In this document: one piece after another, positions 23,642-33,869 of the stretch
Layout of the letters: each line of letters starts with the position of its first letter
Numbering within the stretch: the stretch's first letter is position 1
Assembly (NCBI RefSeq): GCF_022921055.1
Contig: NZ_CP095061.1
Span: forward strand, 4,503,501-4,567,500
Direction: 5' to 3'
DNA length: 64,000 bases
Source of the DNA: Hymenobacter volaticus
GTDB taxonomy: Bacteria; Bacteroidota; Bacteroidia; Cytophagales; Hymenobacteraceae
Made by a program: the position numbers and the translations under genes
Notes under the pieces: model-generated
Databases searched by the model: none
What the model saw: only the letters and a program-made list of their open reading frames with translations
Told to the model about the DNA's origin: nothing

Positions 23642-24402
23642 GGTTGGATTGTGCGTCGAGACGCTCGATTTTCGACTTCAAAATTGCCCGGGCTCGGGAA
23701 TATTGTGATTTGCTGGTGCCTTCGGAAATGCCTAGCATCTCCCCTATTTCTTTGTGGCCGTACCCTTCGATAGCAAACAGGTTGAATACCATGCGGTAAC
23801 GGGGAGCTAGTTCCTGCACCATGGCTAAGAGCTCCTCGAAACCATAATTGGCTAAGGTAAATTCCTCGCCGGCAAGCTCTTCTGGATATTCGCCCTCGCT
23901 CACCGCAATCAAGGGGCATTGCGGCGGTGCTGCCGGAGCGCAGCATTCACCATGATGCGGCGAATCCAAAACTCCAGTGGGCACTCGCGGCGGAAGCTGC
24001 TCAGGTTGCGAAACACGGTGACGAACCCTTCCTGCAACACATCTTCGGCCTCGAAAGTGGTTTGGGCATAGCGCAAACACACTGCCATCATCCGGCCGGC
24101 AAACCGTTCGTAGAGGTGTTTCTGCATGAGGCGGCTGCCGGCCAGGCACCCATCGATTAGTTCGGCCTCGCTTAGCTGGGAAGGCGGCGTGAGTTGGCGC
24201 ACAGGGGGAGCGGGCGAAGTGAAAGCCTCAGTCGACGACGCCGGCGCACCGGCAAACAACCCCCGCAACCCGGTGGCGGGTCGCAGAGCTAAAGACGAAA
24301 GCGCGCTCACCGGCTTGTCCGACCTGCGGGGTCGACGCCGTGTGCCCTCGCCGACCACGCCTCTTGCTGGAGCCGCGCGTACTGGACGTATATAAATTGC
24401 AT
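23622..24402 (-). CDS. ECF-type RNA polymerase sigma factor, frame broken (1-2 sites)
   Basis: Sigma-70 family regulator, about 245-260 residues. Region 2 is HLYERFAGRMMAVCLRYAQ followed by EAEDVLQEGFVTVFRNL; region 4 is APRYRMVFNLFAIEGYGH followed by EIGEMLGISEGTSKSQYSRA. The frame stops at RRNAP and continues as LIAVSEGEYPEE in another frame; one extra C at 23913-23916 joins them. The N-terminal extension is less certain. A GTG at 24358 opens the frame, but an ATG at 24402 (MQFIYVQYARLQQEAW) would be in frame if another base is missing at 24328-24331. The TAA overlaps the start of the anti-sigma-like gene, so the two are translationally coupled. Confidence 0.85.
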
Positions 24403-24695
24403 AGGCCGCTAACTAAGCTAAACAAAATACCTCGGGCTGACCTTAGAAAGGTGCAGCTACAACCAGAAGAGCCCGTAGGCGCCCTCAACGGTTGCATGTG
24501 CTGGACTGAGTAGCTGAAATATTTTATAAGATGCTTAGTATCTAAAGAATAGAAAGAAAACTAATTGTGGCTAATAACCGTAACCCAAATTATAATGTAC
24601 CTACATATATTACGTTATTGGTTTTCTGCCTTACTTTGGTTGCAGACGCCAATCACCGCTTGAAAGCTCCTTTTTCACCTCAATAAATAACTCGC

Positions 24696-25309
24696 ATGAA
24701 AACTCTGATCGTCTTTTATTCCACGTATGGTCATATCTACAAATTGGCCGAAGCCATAGCCGAAGGCGCCCGCGAGGTGGAAGGCAATGAAGTGGTGATA
24801 AAGCGTGTACCCGAAACGTTGTCGCAAGAAATACTCGACAAAACGGGCGCAACGGGAGCTCAGAAAGCATTCGAGCATGTGCCAGTAGCTACCCCGAGGA
24901 GCTAGCTGAATACGATGCCATTATTTTTGGTACCCCAACCCGTTATGGTAACCTATGCGGCCAGATGCAAGCCTTTATGGACAGCACCGGCGGCTTGTGG
25001 GCACGCGGCGCGTTGGTAGGGAAAGTAGGCAGTGCGTTTGTGAGCACAGCCACGCAGCACGGCGGCCAAGAAACCACGCTACGGGCTTTCCATACTGAGT
25101 TGCTACACCACGGCTTTGTGATTGTAGGGTTGCCTTACGCTTGGCAGGGTCAGATGGGCCACGAAGAAGTAACGGGCGGTACTCCTTACGGCGCTAGCAC
25201 TGTAGCCGGTGGCCAAGGTGAGCGGCAACCAAGTGCTAACGAACTAGAAGGTGCCCGCTACCAGGGCCGCCACACAGCGGAAATAGCAAAAAAGTTGTCA
25301 GTTAAATAA
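24696..25309 (+). CDS. wrbA: NAD(P)H:quinone oxidoreductase WrbA, frame broken once
   Basis: Flavodoxin-fold FMN protein of about 204 residues that reduces quinones by two electrons. The N-terminal phosphate-binding strand and loop is [17 protein letters not shown]; the second FMN loop [11 protein letters not shown] and the [12 protein letters not shown] and [10 protein letters not shown] segments are typical of WrbA. At 24892-24895 the frame ends VATPRS. One added C gives [16 protein letters not shown], the expected family sequence, continuing to the stop at 25309. Single gene, divergent from the sigma-factor operon across 293 bp. Confidence 0.9.
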
Positions 25310-26051
25310 AATCATTAATTTGGCACTTCATTTATAAATAATAGTACTCGCTCTGCACACCATTGCAACATTGTCCAGCTGCCTCACAAGGGTGGCTGGT
25401 ACTTTTTTAGCCCTATCCTACTTAGAGGCAAAGAGTTACTTTTCTTGAATTACACGTTTGTAGATTAATTTTTGAAAAAATGCATACGCGCCAGTTTGGA
25501 AGCTTCATACTTACCGACCCGTTCAGATAAGGGTACTAACAGCAGGTTGTAGATGCCACTAGAGCATAAAAGTAAGGGGGTTGTTGCCCTGCACTTACTT
25601 CAATAAAAGTCCCACTTCTACTGCCTCCCCACAGGGAAATACCGCAGCAAACAGCGCGTCATAATTTTTAGCGCATTTTCCTTGAAGGGCTGCAACGCTA
25701 AAAAAACGGAAGTGTCCTTATCCGTCATCAAATATTAACACATACCCATTCGTTCATATGGTGGCTTGCGAAGCCCTCTTCTCCTCATTGTAAGTGGTTC
25801 ATTCATAGTTAGCTTTTTTCATACGCTTTCATACTTACTACCCTTCGAACCAATAGCTGAAATGGCTATGGTCTCGCTCCAAGGATGCGGTTATGTGCTG
25901 ACGGTGCATCCTTCTTCAAGCTCTCAGGAGCTATCAATCCAGTGAAATTTACTTGCGGGGTGTAATGCTTTCGATTGCCTACCGATTACTTATCGGCCGC
26001 TAGGCCACCGTGTGCTTCCACTAGACCTTTCTCAGCTCTATTTTCTTCTAG
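25310..26051. other. Long intergenic region, structured leader upstream of the OMP gene
   Basis: 742 bp with no convincing ORF. A stem of CCAGC/GCTGG at 25375-25399 followed by TTTTTT (25403-25408) may terminate wrbA. Nearer the OMP gene, AAGGATGC at 25881-25888 pairs with GCATCCTT at 25906-25913, and AGCTC/GGAGCT follows at about 25919-25932. These could be part of a structured 5' leader. No tRNA-like cloverleaf was found. Confidence 0.4.
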
Positions 26052-28626
26052 ATGAACAAACTATTATTAACCTCCTTAAGTCTAGCTAGCCTACTTACTG
26101 GCGCCGAAACAGCACTAGGGCAAACCGCTCCGCCAGCTGGCACACCGCCGGCGGGTGCCCGACCAGCCGCAACGCCCGCACCTCGCCTTGCTTTGCCCGA
26201 GACGCCGAAGGGCGCGGGCCGCGTGACCGGTACAGTGCTGGATGCTGCCACCAAAAAGCCAGTTCAATTTGCTACGGTGGCTTTGCTGCCTGCTACGGGG
26301 GAGACGCCCATCGACGGTACTGCCTGCGACGAGCGAGGCCGCTTCGCCCTAAAAGGGCTGGCGCCTGGCGCCTACCGCGTGCAAATCAGCTTTCTGGGCT
26401 ACGGCAACCGAACCGAAAACGTGACTGTATCGGATGGCACCACCGACCTGGGTAGTATCTCGCTGACCGCTACCACCCAGAAGCTTGGGGAAGTAACCGT
26501 GACTGGCGAGCGAGACGTAATCGAGACCAAGCCGGACCGTATCGTTTATAATGCTGAAAAGGACATCACCAACACGGGGGTACGGCGGCGGATGTATTGC
26601 GCAAAGTGCCGCTGCTAAACGTTGACCCGAAGGCAAGGTGGAACTGCGGGGTACCGCCAACGTGCGCGTGCTCATCAACAACAAGCCATCCAGCGTTGTA
26701 GCTAGCTCCGTGGCCGATGCCTTAAAGCAAATTCCGGCCGACCAGATTAAGAGCGTCGAGGTAATTACAACGCCTTCCGCTAAATACGACGCTGAAGGCA
26801 CGGGCGGCATTATCAATATTATCCTCAAGAAAAACAGTATGCAAGGGGCCAACGGGAGCGTTGGGCTGGCCGCGGGCACACGTAGTTCCAATGCCAACGC
26901 CTCGGTGAACTACCGCAAGGGCAAGGTAGGCATCAACAGTTCGCTCAGTGGCTTTGCTTTTTATAGTCCTAGCCGCAACAACCTCTCGCGCTACCTGAAA
27001 AACCCTGATGGCTCGGAAGTGCAGGCGCTGGAGCAGGAAGGCAAGGGCAAGGGACTTGGGGGCGGCGGTTTCGGCCGCATCGGCCTCGACTACGACCCGG
27101 CTCAGTACCACAACTTCACCTTGAATTTTCAAGGCAGCCGGTTCGGCAACTCAAATGACAACCAACAGTTCAATAACCTACTTCAACCGGTACAAGCTGC
27201 CAACCAATTCACGCGAGATACCGACAGCAAGTACAGCTCCCAGAGCTACGACATAAACGGCTCTTACACCCGCACCTTCGAAGACAAGCGGCGCGAGTGG
27301 AGTTTGCTGGCCCAGCACACTCGCAACCGCAACGTGCAGGACTACGAGCTAGACCAGTTTGAGGGCCGCGACCAACTTGCGCCCATCACGTATCAAGAGC
27401 AGAGCGACAACTTGGCGCGCAACCTCGAAACCACGTTGCAAACCGACTACGCGCATCCTTTCTCGGAGACTGCGCTGCTCGAAACCGGGGTTAAAGCCAT
27501 TATGCGCCGCGTAAGCAGCGACTACGACGTATACGATGGCCTAGACTTGAACTTCAATCCGGCCCGTTCCAACCTGTTCGACTACAACCAGGATGTGGTA
27601 TCGGGCTATGGTACCTACGGGTTTTCGGTCACCAAGAAATTCAACTTCAAGCTTGGAACTCGGATAGAAAGCACACGCATTAAGGGCTCTTTTGAGCAGC
27701 GGCAAAGCGAAAACTCGGGTGTGTCGCAAAAGTACACCAACGTGCTGCCCAATCTGAGCGTGAGCTACCAACCGCAGAACCCCAAGAAGCCGGGCCAAAC
27801 GGTGCGTTTAGCGTATTCGCGCCGGATTCAACGCCCGCAGATTTACTTCCTAAATCCCTTCGTCAACGCCTCCGATACGCTCAACGTCAGCTACGGCTAT
27901 CCTGATTTGGAACCCGAACTGACGGACAGCTACGAGCTGAACTATACGACATTTATTAAGAGCTCGACGCTGAACTTCTCGGCCTATACCCGCCGCACGG
28001 GCAACGCCATTGAGAGTGTGCGCTTCATCGACGCGAACGGAGTCAATAACCAGACATTCCGCAACATTGGCCGCAACAACACCTACGGGGTGAGCGTGTT
28101 CGGCTCGGTGAAGCCCACCACCAAATGGGATGTGGGCGGCAACTTGAACGTGTATTACGTTCGGCTGGAAAGCCCGGCCCTCTCGTTCGGTGATGGATAC
28201 GTTAATACCTCGTCCTACTCCAATGACGGGGTGATGTACAACGTGAACCTGAACTCCAGCTATCGATTCGAGAAGGACTTAAGCATCCAATTCTATGGCG
28301 GGCTGAATTCGCCCCGCGTTCAGCTGCAAGGCAAGCAAGCCGCCTGGACGTACTACTCGTTGGGTTTGCGCAAGAAGCTGCTCAAGGAAAAGGCCGACAT
28401 TACGTTGAACGCCGACAACTTCTTGAGTGCCACGCGCAACTTCAAGAGCCGCCTCGACACCGACCAGTTCCGGCAGAATAGTAATTACTACATCTACCAG
28501 CGTAGTCTTCGCCTAGCTTTCAGCTACCGCTTCGGTAAAGTCACGAACCAGCCCCAGCGCCCGAAACGCAGCATCCGCAACGACGATACCAAGCAAGGTG
28601 ACAGCAGCGGCCAAGGACAACAATAA
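26052..28626 (+). CDS. TonB-dependent-receptor-like outer-membrane protein, frame broken twice
   Basis: About 858 residues after correction. It has a signal peptide (MNKLLLTSLSLASLL), Pro/Ala-rich linker, carboxypeptidase-regulatory-like domain (about 55-140, GRVTGTVLDAATKKPVQFAT), plug (about 150-265, with NVRVLINNKPSS and KYDAEGTGGIINIILKK) and an outer-membrane beta-barrel of the OMP_b-brl_3 type to the C-terminus. Two one-base losses split it: a G at 26576-26580 (reads TNTGVRRR instead of TNTGGTAADVL) and a C at 26626-26628 (restoring LNVDPEGKVELRGT). It is paralogous to the gene at 31188 and convergent with the LytTR regulator. Ligand unknown. Confidence 0.88.
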
Positions 28627-28631
28627 AGACC

Positions 28632-28880
28632 GTCATGCTTGCTTTGGTGTCCGCTTGCCGAAGCATCTCGCGTGCTGAAATTGCCAAAGTACCTGTCATT
28701 CTAGGATAGAAGAAGGTATAGTCATGCTGAGCGGAGTCGAAGCATCTCGCTCGACTCATTGAACTAGTTTGGCAACGTCAGCACGCGAGATGCTTCGACT
28801 CCGCTCAGCATGACTATACCCTGTTCAACGTCAGCATGCGAGATGCTTCGACTTTGCTGCGGCTCCGCTTAGCATGACGT
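28632..28880. repeat. REP-like inverted repeat cluster
   Basis: A 36-bp arm at 28715-28750 is repeated perfectly in inverse orientation at 28785-28820, around a 34-bp loop. The core is GTCATGCTGAGCGGAGTCGA then AGCATCTCGC. Degenerate copies flank the pair at 28632-28668 (same orientation as the first arm) and 28838-28879 (as the second, with a small insertion). It lies between two convergent genes and would fold into a very stable hairpin, so it may also terminate transcription from both sides. Confidence 0.85.
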
Positions 28881-28918
28881 TCTTTCCTGTCTTACTACTT
28901 CGCAGTTTACCTTTCACC

Positions 28919-29662
28919 TCATACTCGCCCGTAGTAACGCAAGTGTTCTAGGAAGGCCTCTCGATAGGTTTCGCCGATGGGCAGGGAAGTGCCGTGCACC
29001 TGAACCCGGTTGCGTTCGACGAACTCTAAGTGGCGTAAGCTGATGAGGTACGACTTATGAATGCGCACGAAACGGCCAGGTGGCAACAGTTCTTCCAAAC
29101 CTCGAAAAGACTGCAGCGTCAGCATTTTGCCGGCGGCGGTGTACAGCATGAGGTATTCCTTCTGCCCTTCGGCATAGAACAAATCAGCCACCGGTACCCG
29201 GCGCAGGCGGTTGTCTTGCCGAATGAACAGGGCTTCGGTCGGGTTTTCAGTGGGTTCGGAGGCGGCTCCGGTAGCTGCTGGAGCAAGGGCGGCACGGGCG
29301 CGGTGGGCCGCCTGCACGAATCGTTCGAAACGAATAGGCTTGAGCAGGTAATCGAGAGCCGGCAGCTCGTAGCTTTCGGCGGCATACTCGGCGTGGGCGG
29401 TGGTGAAGATGATGCGTGGCGCGGGTGTAGGCAGCAGCTGAGCCAGCTGCAAGCCCGTGAGGCGAGGCATGCGAATGTCGAGAAATACGACATCAACCGG
29501 GTTGTCTTGCAGAAACTCTACGGCCACTAGCGCCTCCTGAAACTGCCCTTTCAAGGATAGAAACGGCACTTGGGCGCAGTATTCAGCTAGTACAGTCAGG
29601 GCCAGAGGCTCGTCGTCGACTATAGCACATGTTAGAGGACGGCGGGCTAGCGTAGGTTCCAT
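28919..29662 (-). CDS. LytTR-family response regulator
   Basis: A 247-residue regulator. The receiver domain (about 12-130) has the acidic pair in IVDDEPL, phospho-acceptor Asp62 in VVFLDIRMPR, Thr in FTTAHAEYA and Lys in LLKPIRFERF. A short Ala/Glu-rich linker leads to a C-terminal LytTR DNA-binding domain (about 150-245) with FYAEGQKEYLMLYT and FVRIHKSYLISLRHL. It follows the histidine kinase by 74 bp on the same strand and forms a pair with it. It probably controls one or both neighbouring outer-membrane protein genes; that is inference from position. Confidence 0.93.
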   Translation of the reverse strand: MEPTLARRPLTCAIVDDEPLALTVLAEYCAQVPFLSLKGQFQEALVAVEFLQDNPVDVVFLDIRMPRLTGLQLAQLLPTPAPRIIFTTAHAEYAAESYELPALDYLLKPIRFERFVQAAHRARAALAPAATGAASEPTENPTEALFIRQDNRLRRVPVADLFYAEGQKEYLMLYTAAGKMLTLQSFRGLEELLPPGRFVRIHKSYLISLRHLEFVERNRVQVHGTSLPIGETYREAFLEHLRYYGRV

Positions 29663-29736
29663 GCAAGGTAAATATAAGAGCCAGGAAGGCGAGAATATTC
29701 TTTAGAGCCTATTCCACTAGGCAAACCGTAAAGCTT

Positions 29737-30839
29737 CTATAATTGCACTTCCAATTTCACTTGATACTCGGTGGGGCTGGCAGCTACGCTGAGGCTGTGG
29801 CGGCCTGGGTACAGCAGTTCCAAACGACGGCGCAGGTTGGTTAGCCCTACTCCACCTGGAGTTGCTGGTTCGGGAGTACTTTGGTGGTTGCAATAATTCA
29901 ACACCGAGAACAGCAGGCGGCCGTCGGGCTCTAGTTGTAAATGCAAGCGGGCTACTAGTGGCCGGGCGGCCAAGTCGCCGTGTTTGAAGGCATTTTCGAC
30001 CAGCGGCAAAAGCAACATAGGCGGCAAGCGGCGCGCATACTCGGCGCCGGGCGGCAGCAACACCGTGAATGGTAGGGCTTCATCGGCTTCATCGGGGGCA
30101 AGCGCAATAGTTGCAATGCCAGAAAACCGCGCAGGTGCCGTATTTCGTGAGCTAGGGGCACGAGGTCATCGGTGCTGTCGTAGAGCTGGTAGCGCATCAG
30201 TTCGGCTAGGCGCATTACGGCTTCGGGGGCTTGTGGAGAGGCTTGCAGGGTGAGCGAGTAGATGTTGTTGAGGGTATTGAACAGGAAATGTGGCTGAAGT
30301 TGTGTTTTCAGCAACGACAATTCAGTGTGCAGGTGCTGGCGTTCCAGTTCCCGCCGGTTTTCCCGCTGGAGGAGGTAGTCACCGGCTAGGCGCAGGCCTG
30401 CGCTCAATAGCAGAATCAAGCCCCCAAGCGGAAAGTGTAACGTGAGCAGCAGTTGCACGTGCGTCAACAAATCCAGCTTAAGCCGCCCGTGCTGTACGCC
30501 TTCGGCTAGTACCACGCTTAGGCCCGCCCTTGCCAGCGCAAATAACAGCAACGCGCCTACTACGGCTAGCAGATAGGTTAAGCTCCGCCGAGGCTTAAAC
30601 AGCTTAGGTTGTAGTACTAAGTAGTTCAAGTAGAACAACGTGCAATCGAGCAGATCGGCTAGCAGTGCATTACGCCAGAATAAGGCGGCGTTTTGGGGTG
30701 CCGTGTAGTAGAGTCCCGCGCGGGTAAACCACAGTTGCGCATCGGCATAAATTAGCAGCCCCAACCACACCAAGTGTGGCCACGGCAGTTGCAGGCGCAA
30801 GCGCGCCACAGGCAAGCGAGGAAAAATAGCTACAGCCAT
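29737..30839 (-). CDS. LytS/YehU-type sensor histidine kinase, frame broken once
   Basis: About 367 residues after correction, from the ATG at 30839. Four membrane helices lie within residues 20-155. The His kinase domain (PF06580 type) has phospho-acceptor His184 in TQLQPHFLFNTLNNIYSL, then RLAELMRYQLYDS, and an ATPase part with LPLVENAFKHGD and GGVGLTNLRRRLELLY. At 30094-30098 (five G on the plus strand) one base is missing. The frame as given reads LPPMKPMKPYHSR and truncates the ATPase domain; restored it reads LPPDEADEALPFTVLLPPGAEY. No periplasmic domain, so signals are probably sensed in the membrane. Confidence 0.88.
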
Positions 30840-31187
30840 ACGACAAGGATACTTGAAGCGAAATTTGGCTCCGCTTGCCAGCGGCAAAGTAGCTATTCGG
30901 CCAACAGCCACAGTGCTTTTTTCAACCACTACTCATTCCGCCCACAACCACTCCGGCTTTCAGCGAAACCAACACTTTCTGCACATCGGAGCGCTGAGTT
31001 GTGCCCGTAGGTATGCGGCTATTGCTTGGTGGTTGAAATAAAACATATACTTCATTGAATTTTATCGAGTAGCGCCTACACTATGCGCTACTTTTAATGC
31101 GTTGTGCCACCAATTACCGCCAAGCGGACTCTTTCACGCAGTGGCGTCTATTACAGTAGCTTATCCCTTCCAATACCTAATCCTACT
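30840..31187. other. Divergent gap between kinase and OMP gene with inverted repeat
   Basis: 348 bp separating the kinase and the second OMP gene. GTAGCGC at 31069-31075 and GCGCTAC at 31085-31091 form a perfect 7-bp inverted repeat with 9 bases between, followed by TTTTAAT. It could be an operator or small hairpin about 100 bp ahead of the OMP start. No gene was seen. Confidence 0.45.
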
Positions 31188-33695
31188 ATGAAGCAAACTC
31201 TTATTTTGCTGCTTGCAGCCCTGCTTGCTATGCCCCTAGCGCAAGCCCAAGTGCCCGCAACAGCCACAACTCAAACTGCTAGCCAAAACACCGGCCGCCT
31301 GACCGGCACTGTGGTGGATGCCGCCACCCAAAAACCCGTCGAATACGCTACCGTTACGCTATTGCCGACCACAGGCACCACGCCGATAGGCGGCAGTACC
31401 TGCGATGCACAAGGCAAGTTCGAGTTGAAGGGCCTGCCCGCTGGCTCGTTTCGACTGCAAATCAGCTTTGTGGGCTACACCAGCCGCACCGAAACCGTTA
31501 CGGTGGGTACCCAAGCTACCGCACTAGGCATTCTGGCACTTACGGCTTCCGCGCAGAAGCTAGGCGAAGTAACCGTAACCGGGCAGCGTGCCTTAGTGGA
31601 AACCAAGCCAGACCGCCTGGTATACAACGCCGAGCAAGATGCCACCAATGCGGGTGGTACGGCCGCCGATATCTTGCGCAAAACGCCCATGGTCAACGTC
31701 GACAACGACGGCAACGTGCAACTGCGCGGCACCAGCAATGTGCGCATCCTAATCAACAACAAGCCGTCGGCCATCTTGTCGGGCAACCTGGCCGAAGCCC
31801 TCAAGCAGATTCCGGCCGACCAGATCAAGGCCATTGAGGTGGTTACGGCGCCTTCGGCCAAGTATGATGCCGAAGGCTCAGGCGGAGTTATCAACATAGT
31901 GTTGAAAAAGAACAGCTTGCAGGGTACCAATGGTAGCTTAGGTGCAAGCACCGGCAACCGCAACCAAGGCATCAACGGCACGCTGAATGTGCGCCGCGGC
32001 AAGTTTGGGGTCAATACCAAGCTGAGCGGGTTCAAGAACCGATACCCCTACCGGAGCAGCACCGCCCGCACCGATTTCACGCCGTTAGGCGAAGGCCAGC
32101 TTGAGCAGCGTTCCAACTCTCGCAACGTGGGCCAAGGAGGTTTTGGACAATTAGAATTCACCTACGACCCGTCGCCGTTGCACAGCTTCACCCTGAGCGG
32201 CAACGGCAACTCGTATCAGAGCCGTTCACCGCAGGACTTGTTCAATCAATACAATTTCAATCCATATAGCGGTCCTGACACCCTCAAGCTCGATTCTCTC
32301 TATTCGCGCGACATTTTACAACGGTACGAGAATCGCAACTACGACCTCAACGCCGGCTATACTCGCACTTTCGGCGAAGCTCAGTCTCGGCGTGAGTGGA
32401 GCGTACTGGCTCAGCACACCCGCAGCCGCAACGACCAAAACTACCGCCTCGACCAATACCGCAGCGCCGACGTGCTAGTTGGGCCCCTCGAATACCGGGA
32501 ACGGAGCGTTAACCTATCCCGCAACCTTGAAACCACGCTGCAAACCGACTACACGCATCCATTCCGCGATTCTACCACCCTGGAAAGTGGCGCCAAACTA
32601 ATCCGGCGCAGCGTAAGCAGCGACTACAGCCTTGATACCGTGTTGCTAAGTATGCAGTCGGATTTTTCACGCAGTCCGCTACGCTCCAACGCCTTCGACT
32701 ACCAGCAGAATGTACTGGCGGCTTACAGCACGTACAATTTTATGGGCGGCAAGAAGTACGCTTTCAGTGTGGGCACGCGCTTGGAGCGCACCGACATTGA
32801 AGGCAAGTTTCAGGGGGAGTCCGGGCGCTTCTCCAACAACTACCTGAACATCCTGCCCAACATCAGCGCCACGCGCACGCTCAAGAAACCAGGCCAGACG
32901 TTACGCCTGAGCTATTCCCGCCGCATCCAACGCCCCCAAATTTATTACCTCAACCCCTACGTCAATCAAAGTACGCCTAACAGCATCAGCTATGGCAACC
33001 CCAATCTGTCGCCGGAAATTACGGACGTCGTCGAGATGAGCTACGGTACTTTCGGAGAGAAAAGTTCGCTAAACGCTTCTACTTACGTGCGCCGTACCGG
33101 CAATTCCATCGAAGAGTACAACCTCTACAACGATTCGCTGGCCCGCACCGAAAGCACCTTCGGCAACATTGCCACCAACACCACCTACGGCCTCAGCCTA
33201 TACGGTTCCTTGAAACCTGTTCCGGCCCTGAACCTAAGCAGCAACGTGGGCCTTGACTATACGCGCCTCTACAGCGCCGCCCTCAAGCAAACCAACAACC
33301 GCCTAAACGCATTTGTAAGCCTGAATTCCTCCCTGAAGCTAGGCAAAGTATACAGCCTGCAAGCCAATGGCGGCTTCTGGACGGGTGGGGTGCAACTTCA
33401 AAGCCGTTACTCTGGCGGCTACTACTATTCGGTAGGCGCGAAGCGGACTTTACTGAAAGAGAAAGCCGACATCACGTTCAATGCCAGCAACTTCCTGGCC
33501 CCCGGCCGTGAGTTTCGCAGCAGCACCGAAACGGCTCAATTCCGTAGCAGCAGCATCTTCTACTCGTATCAACGCGCCGTTCGCCTCTCCTTCAACTACC
33601 GCTTCGGCAAGCTCGATAACTCTCAGCGCCAGCGCCGTTCCATCCAAAACGACGACGGCAAACAAGGTAGCAGCAAAGGCGGAGGCGGTCAGTAG
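31188..33695 (+). CDS. TonB-dependent-receptor-like outer-membrane protein
   Basis: An intact 835-residue paralogue of the gene at 26052. Signal peptide MKQTLILLLAALLAMPLAQA, carboxypeptidase-regulatory-like domain (about 35-120, GRLTGTVVDAATQKPVEYAT), plug (about 130-250, TAADILRKTPMVNVD, NVRILINNKPSA, KYDAEGSGGVINIVLKK) and a long beta-barrel ending in VRLSFNYRFGKLDNSQRQ. The SYSRRIQRPQIYYLNPYVNQ strand is shared almost exactly with the paralogue. The ATG at 31188 is chosen for the signal peptide. A perfect hairpin follows at 33764. Ligand unknown; it may be controlled by the adjacent LytTR system. Confidence 0.93.
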   Translation: MKQTLILLLAALLAMPLAQAQVPATATTQTASQNTGRLTGTVVDAATQKPVEYATVTLLPTTGTTPIGGSTCDAQGKFELKGLPAGSFRLQISFVGYTSRTETVTVGTQATALGILALTASAQKLGEVTVTGQRALVETKPDRLVYNAEQDATNAGGTAADILRKTPMVNVDNDGNVQLRGTSNVRILINNKPSAILSGNLAEALKQIPADQIKAIEVVTAPSAKYDAEGSGGVINIVLKKNSLQGTNGSLGASTGNRNQGINGTLNVRRGKFGVNTKLSGFKNRYPYRSSTARTDFTPLGEGQLEQRSNSRNVGQGGFGQLEFTYDPSPLHSFTLSGNGNSYQSRSPQDLFNQYNFNPYSGPDTLKLDSLYSRDILQRYENRNYDLNAGYTRTFGEAQSRREWSVLAQHTRSRNDQNYRLDQYRSADVLVGPLEYRERSVNLSRNLETTLQTDYTHPFRDSTTLESGAKLIRRSVSSDYSLDTVLLSMQSDFSRSPLRSNAFDYQQNVLAAYSTYNFMGGKKYAFSVGTRLERTDIEGKFQGESGRFSNNYLNILPNISATRTLKKPGQTLRLSYSRRIQRPQIYYLNPYVNQSTPNSISYGNPNLSPEITDVVEMSYGTFGEKSSLNASTYVRRTGNSIEEYNLYNDSLARTESTFGNIATNTTYGLSLYGSLKPVPALNLSSNVGLDYTRLYSAALKQTNNRLNAFVSLNSSLKLGKVYSLQANGGFWTGGVQLQSRYSGGYYYSVGAKRTLLKEKADITFNASNFLAPGREFRSSTETAQFRSSSIFYSYQRAVRLSFNYRFGKLDNSQRQRRSIQNDDGKQGSSKGGGGQ

Positions 33696-33763
33696 AGAAA
33701 CGAAGTTGTTGCCAGGCAATAAGACACAATCACTGCTTTATCAATTGAGCGTTTTGTAAACAG

Positions 33764-33806
33764 ACAAGCCCTTGACACTTATGCAGCGTCAAGGGCTTGT
33801 TGCGTT
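33764..33806 (+). terminator. Intrinsic terminator, bidirectional
   Basis: ACAAGCCCTTGAC at 33764-33776 pairs perfectly with GTCAAGGGCTTGT at 33788-33800, followed by TGCGTTTT. It sits between the convergent OMP and aroE genes and can serve both. Confidence 0.75.
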
Positions 33807-33869
33807 TTAAATCTCAATGCTTCAAAAGGAAAGCTGATGCCAGCTTCACCTATTCTCCTCTTTACGATT

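Noticed and set aside
25310..26051. Small RNA or riboswitch in the long leader before the first OMP gene
   Set aside because: Hairpins are present but I could not match any known riboswitch core; too weak to call.
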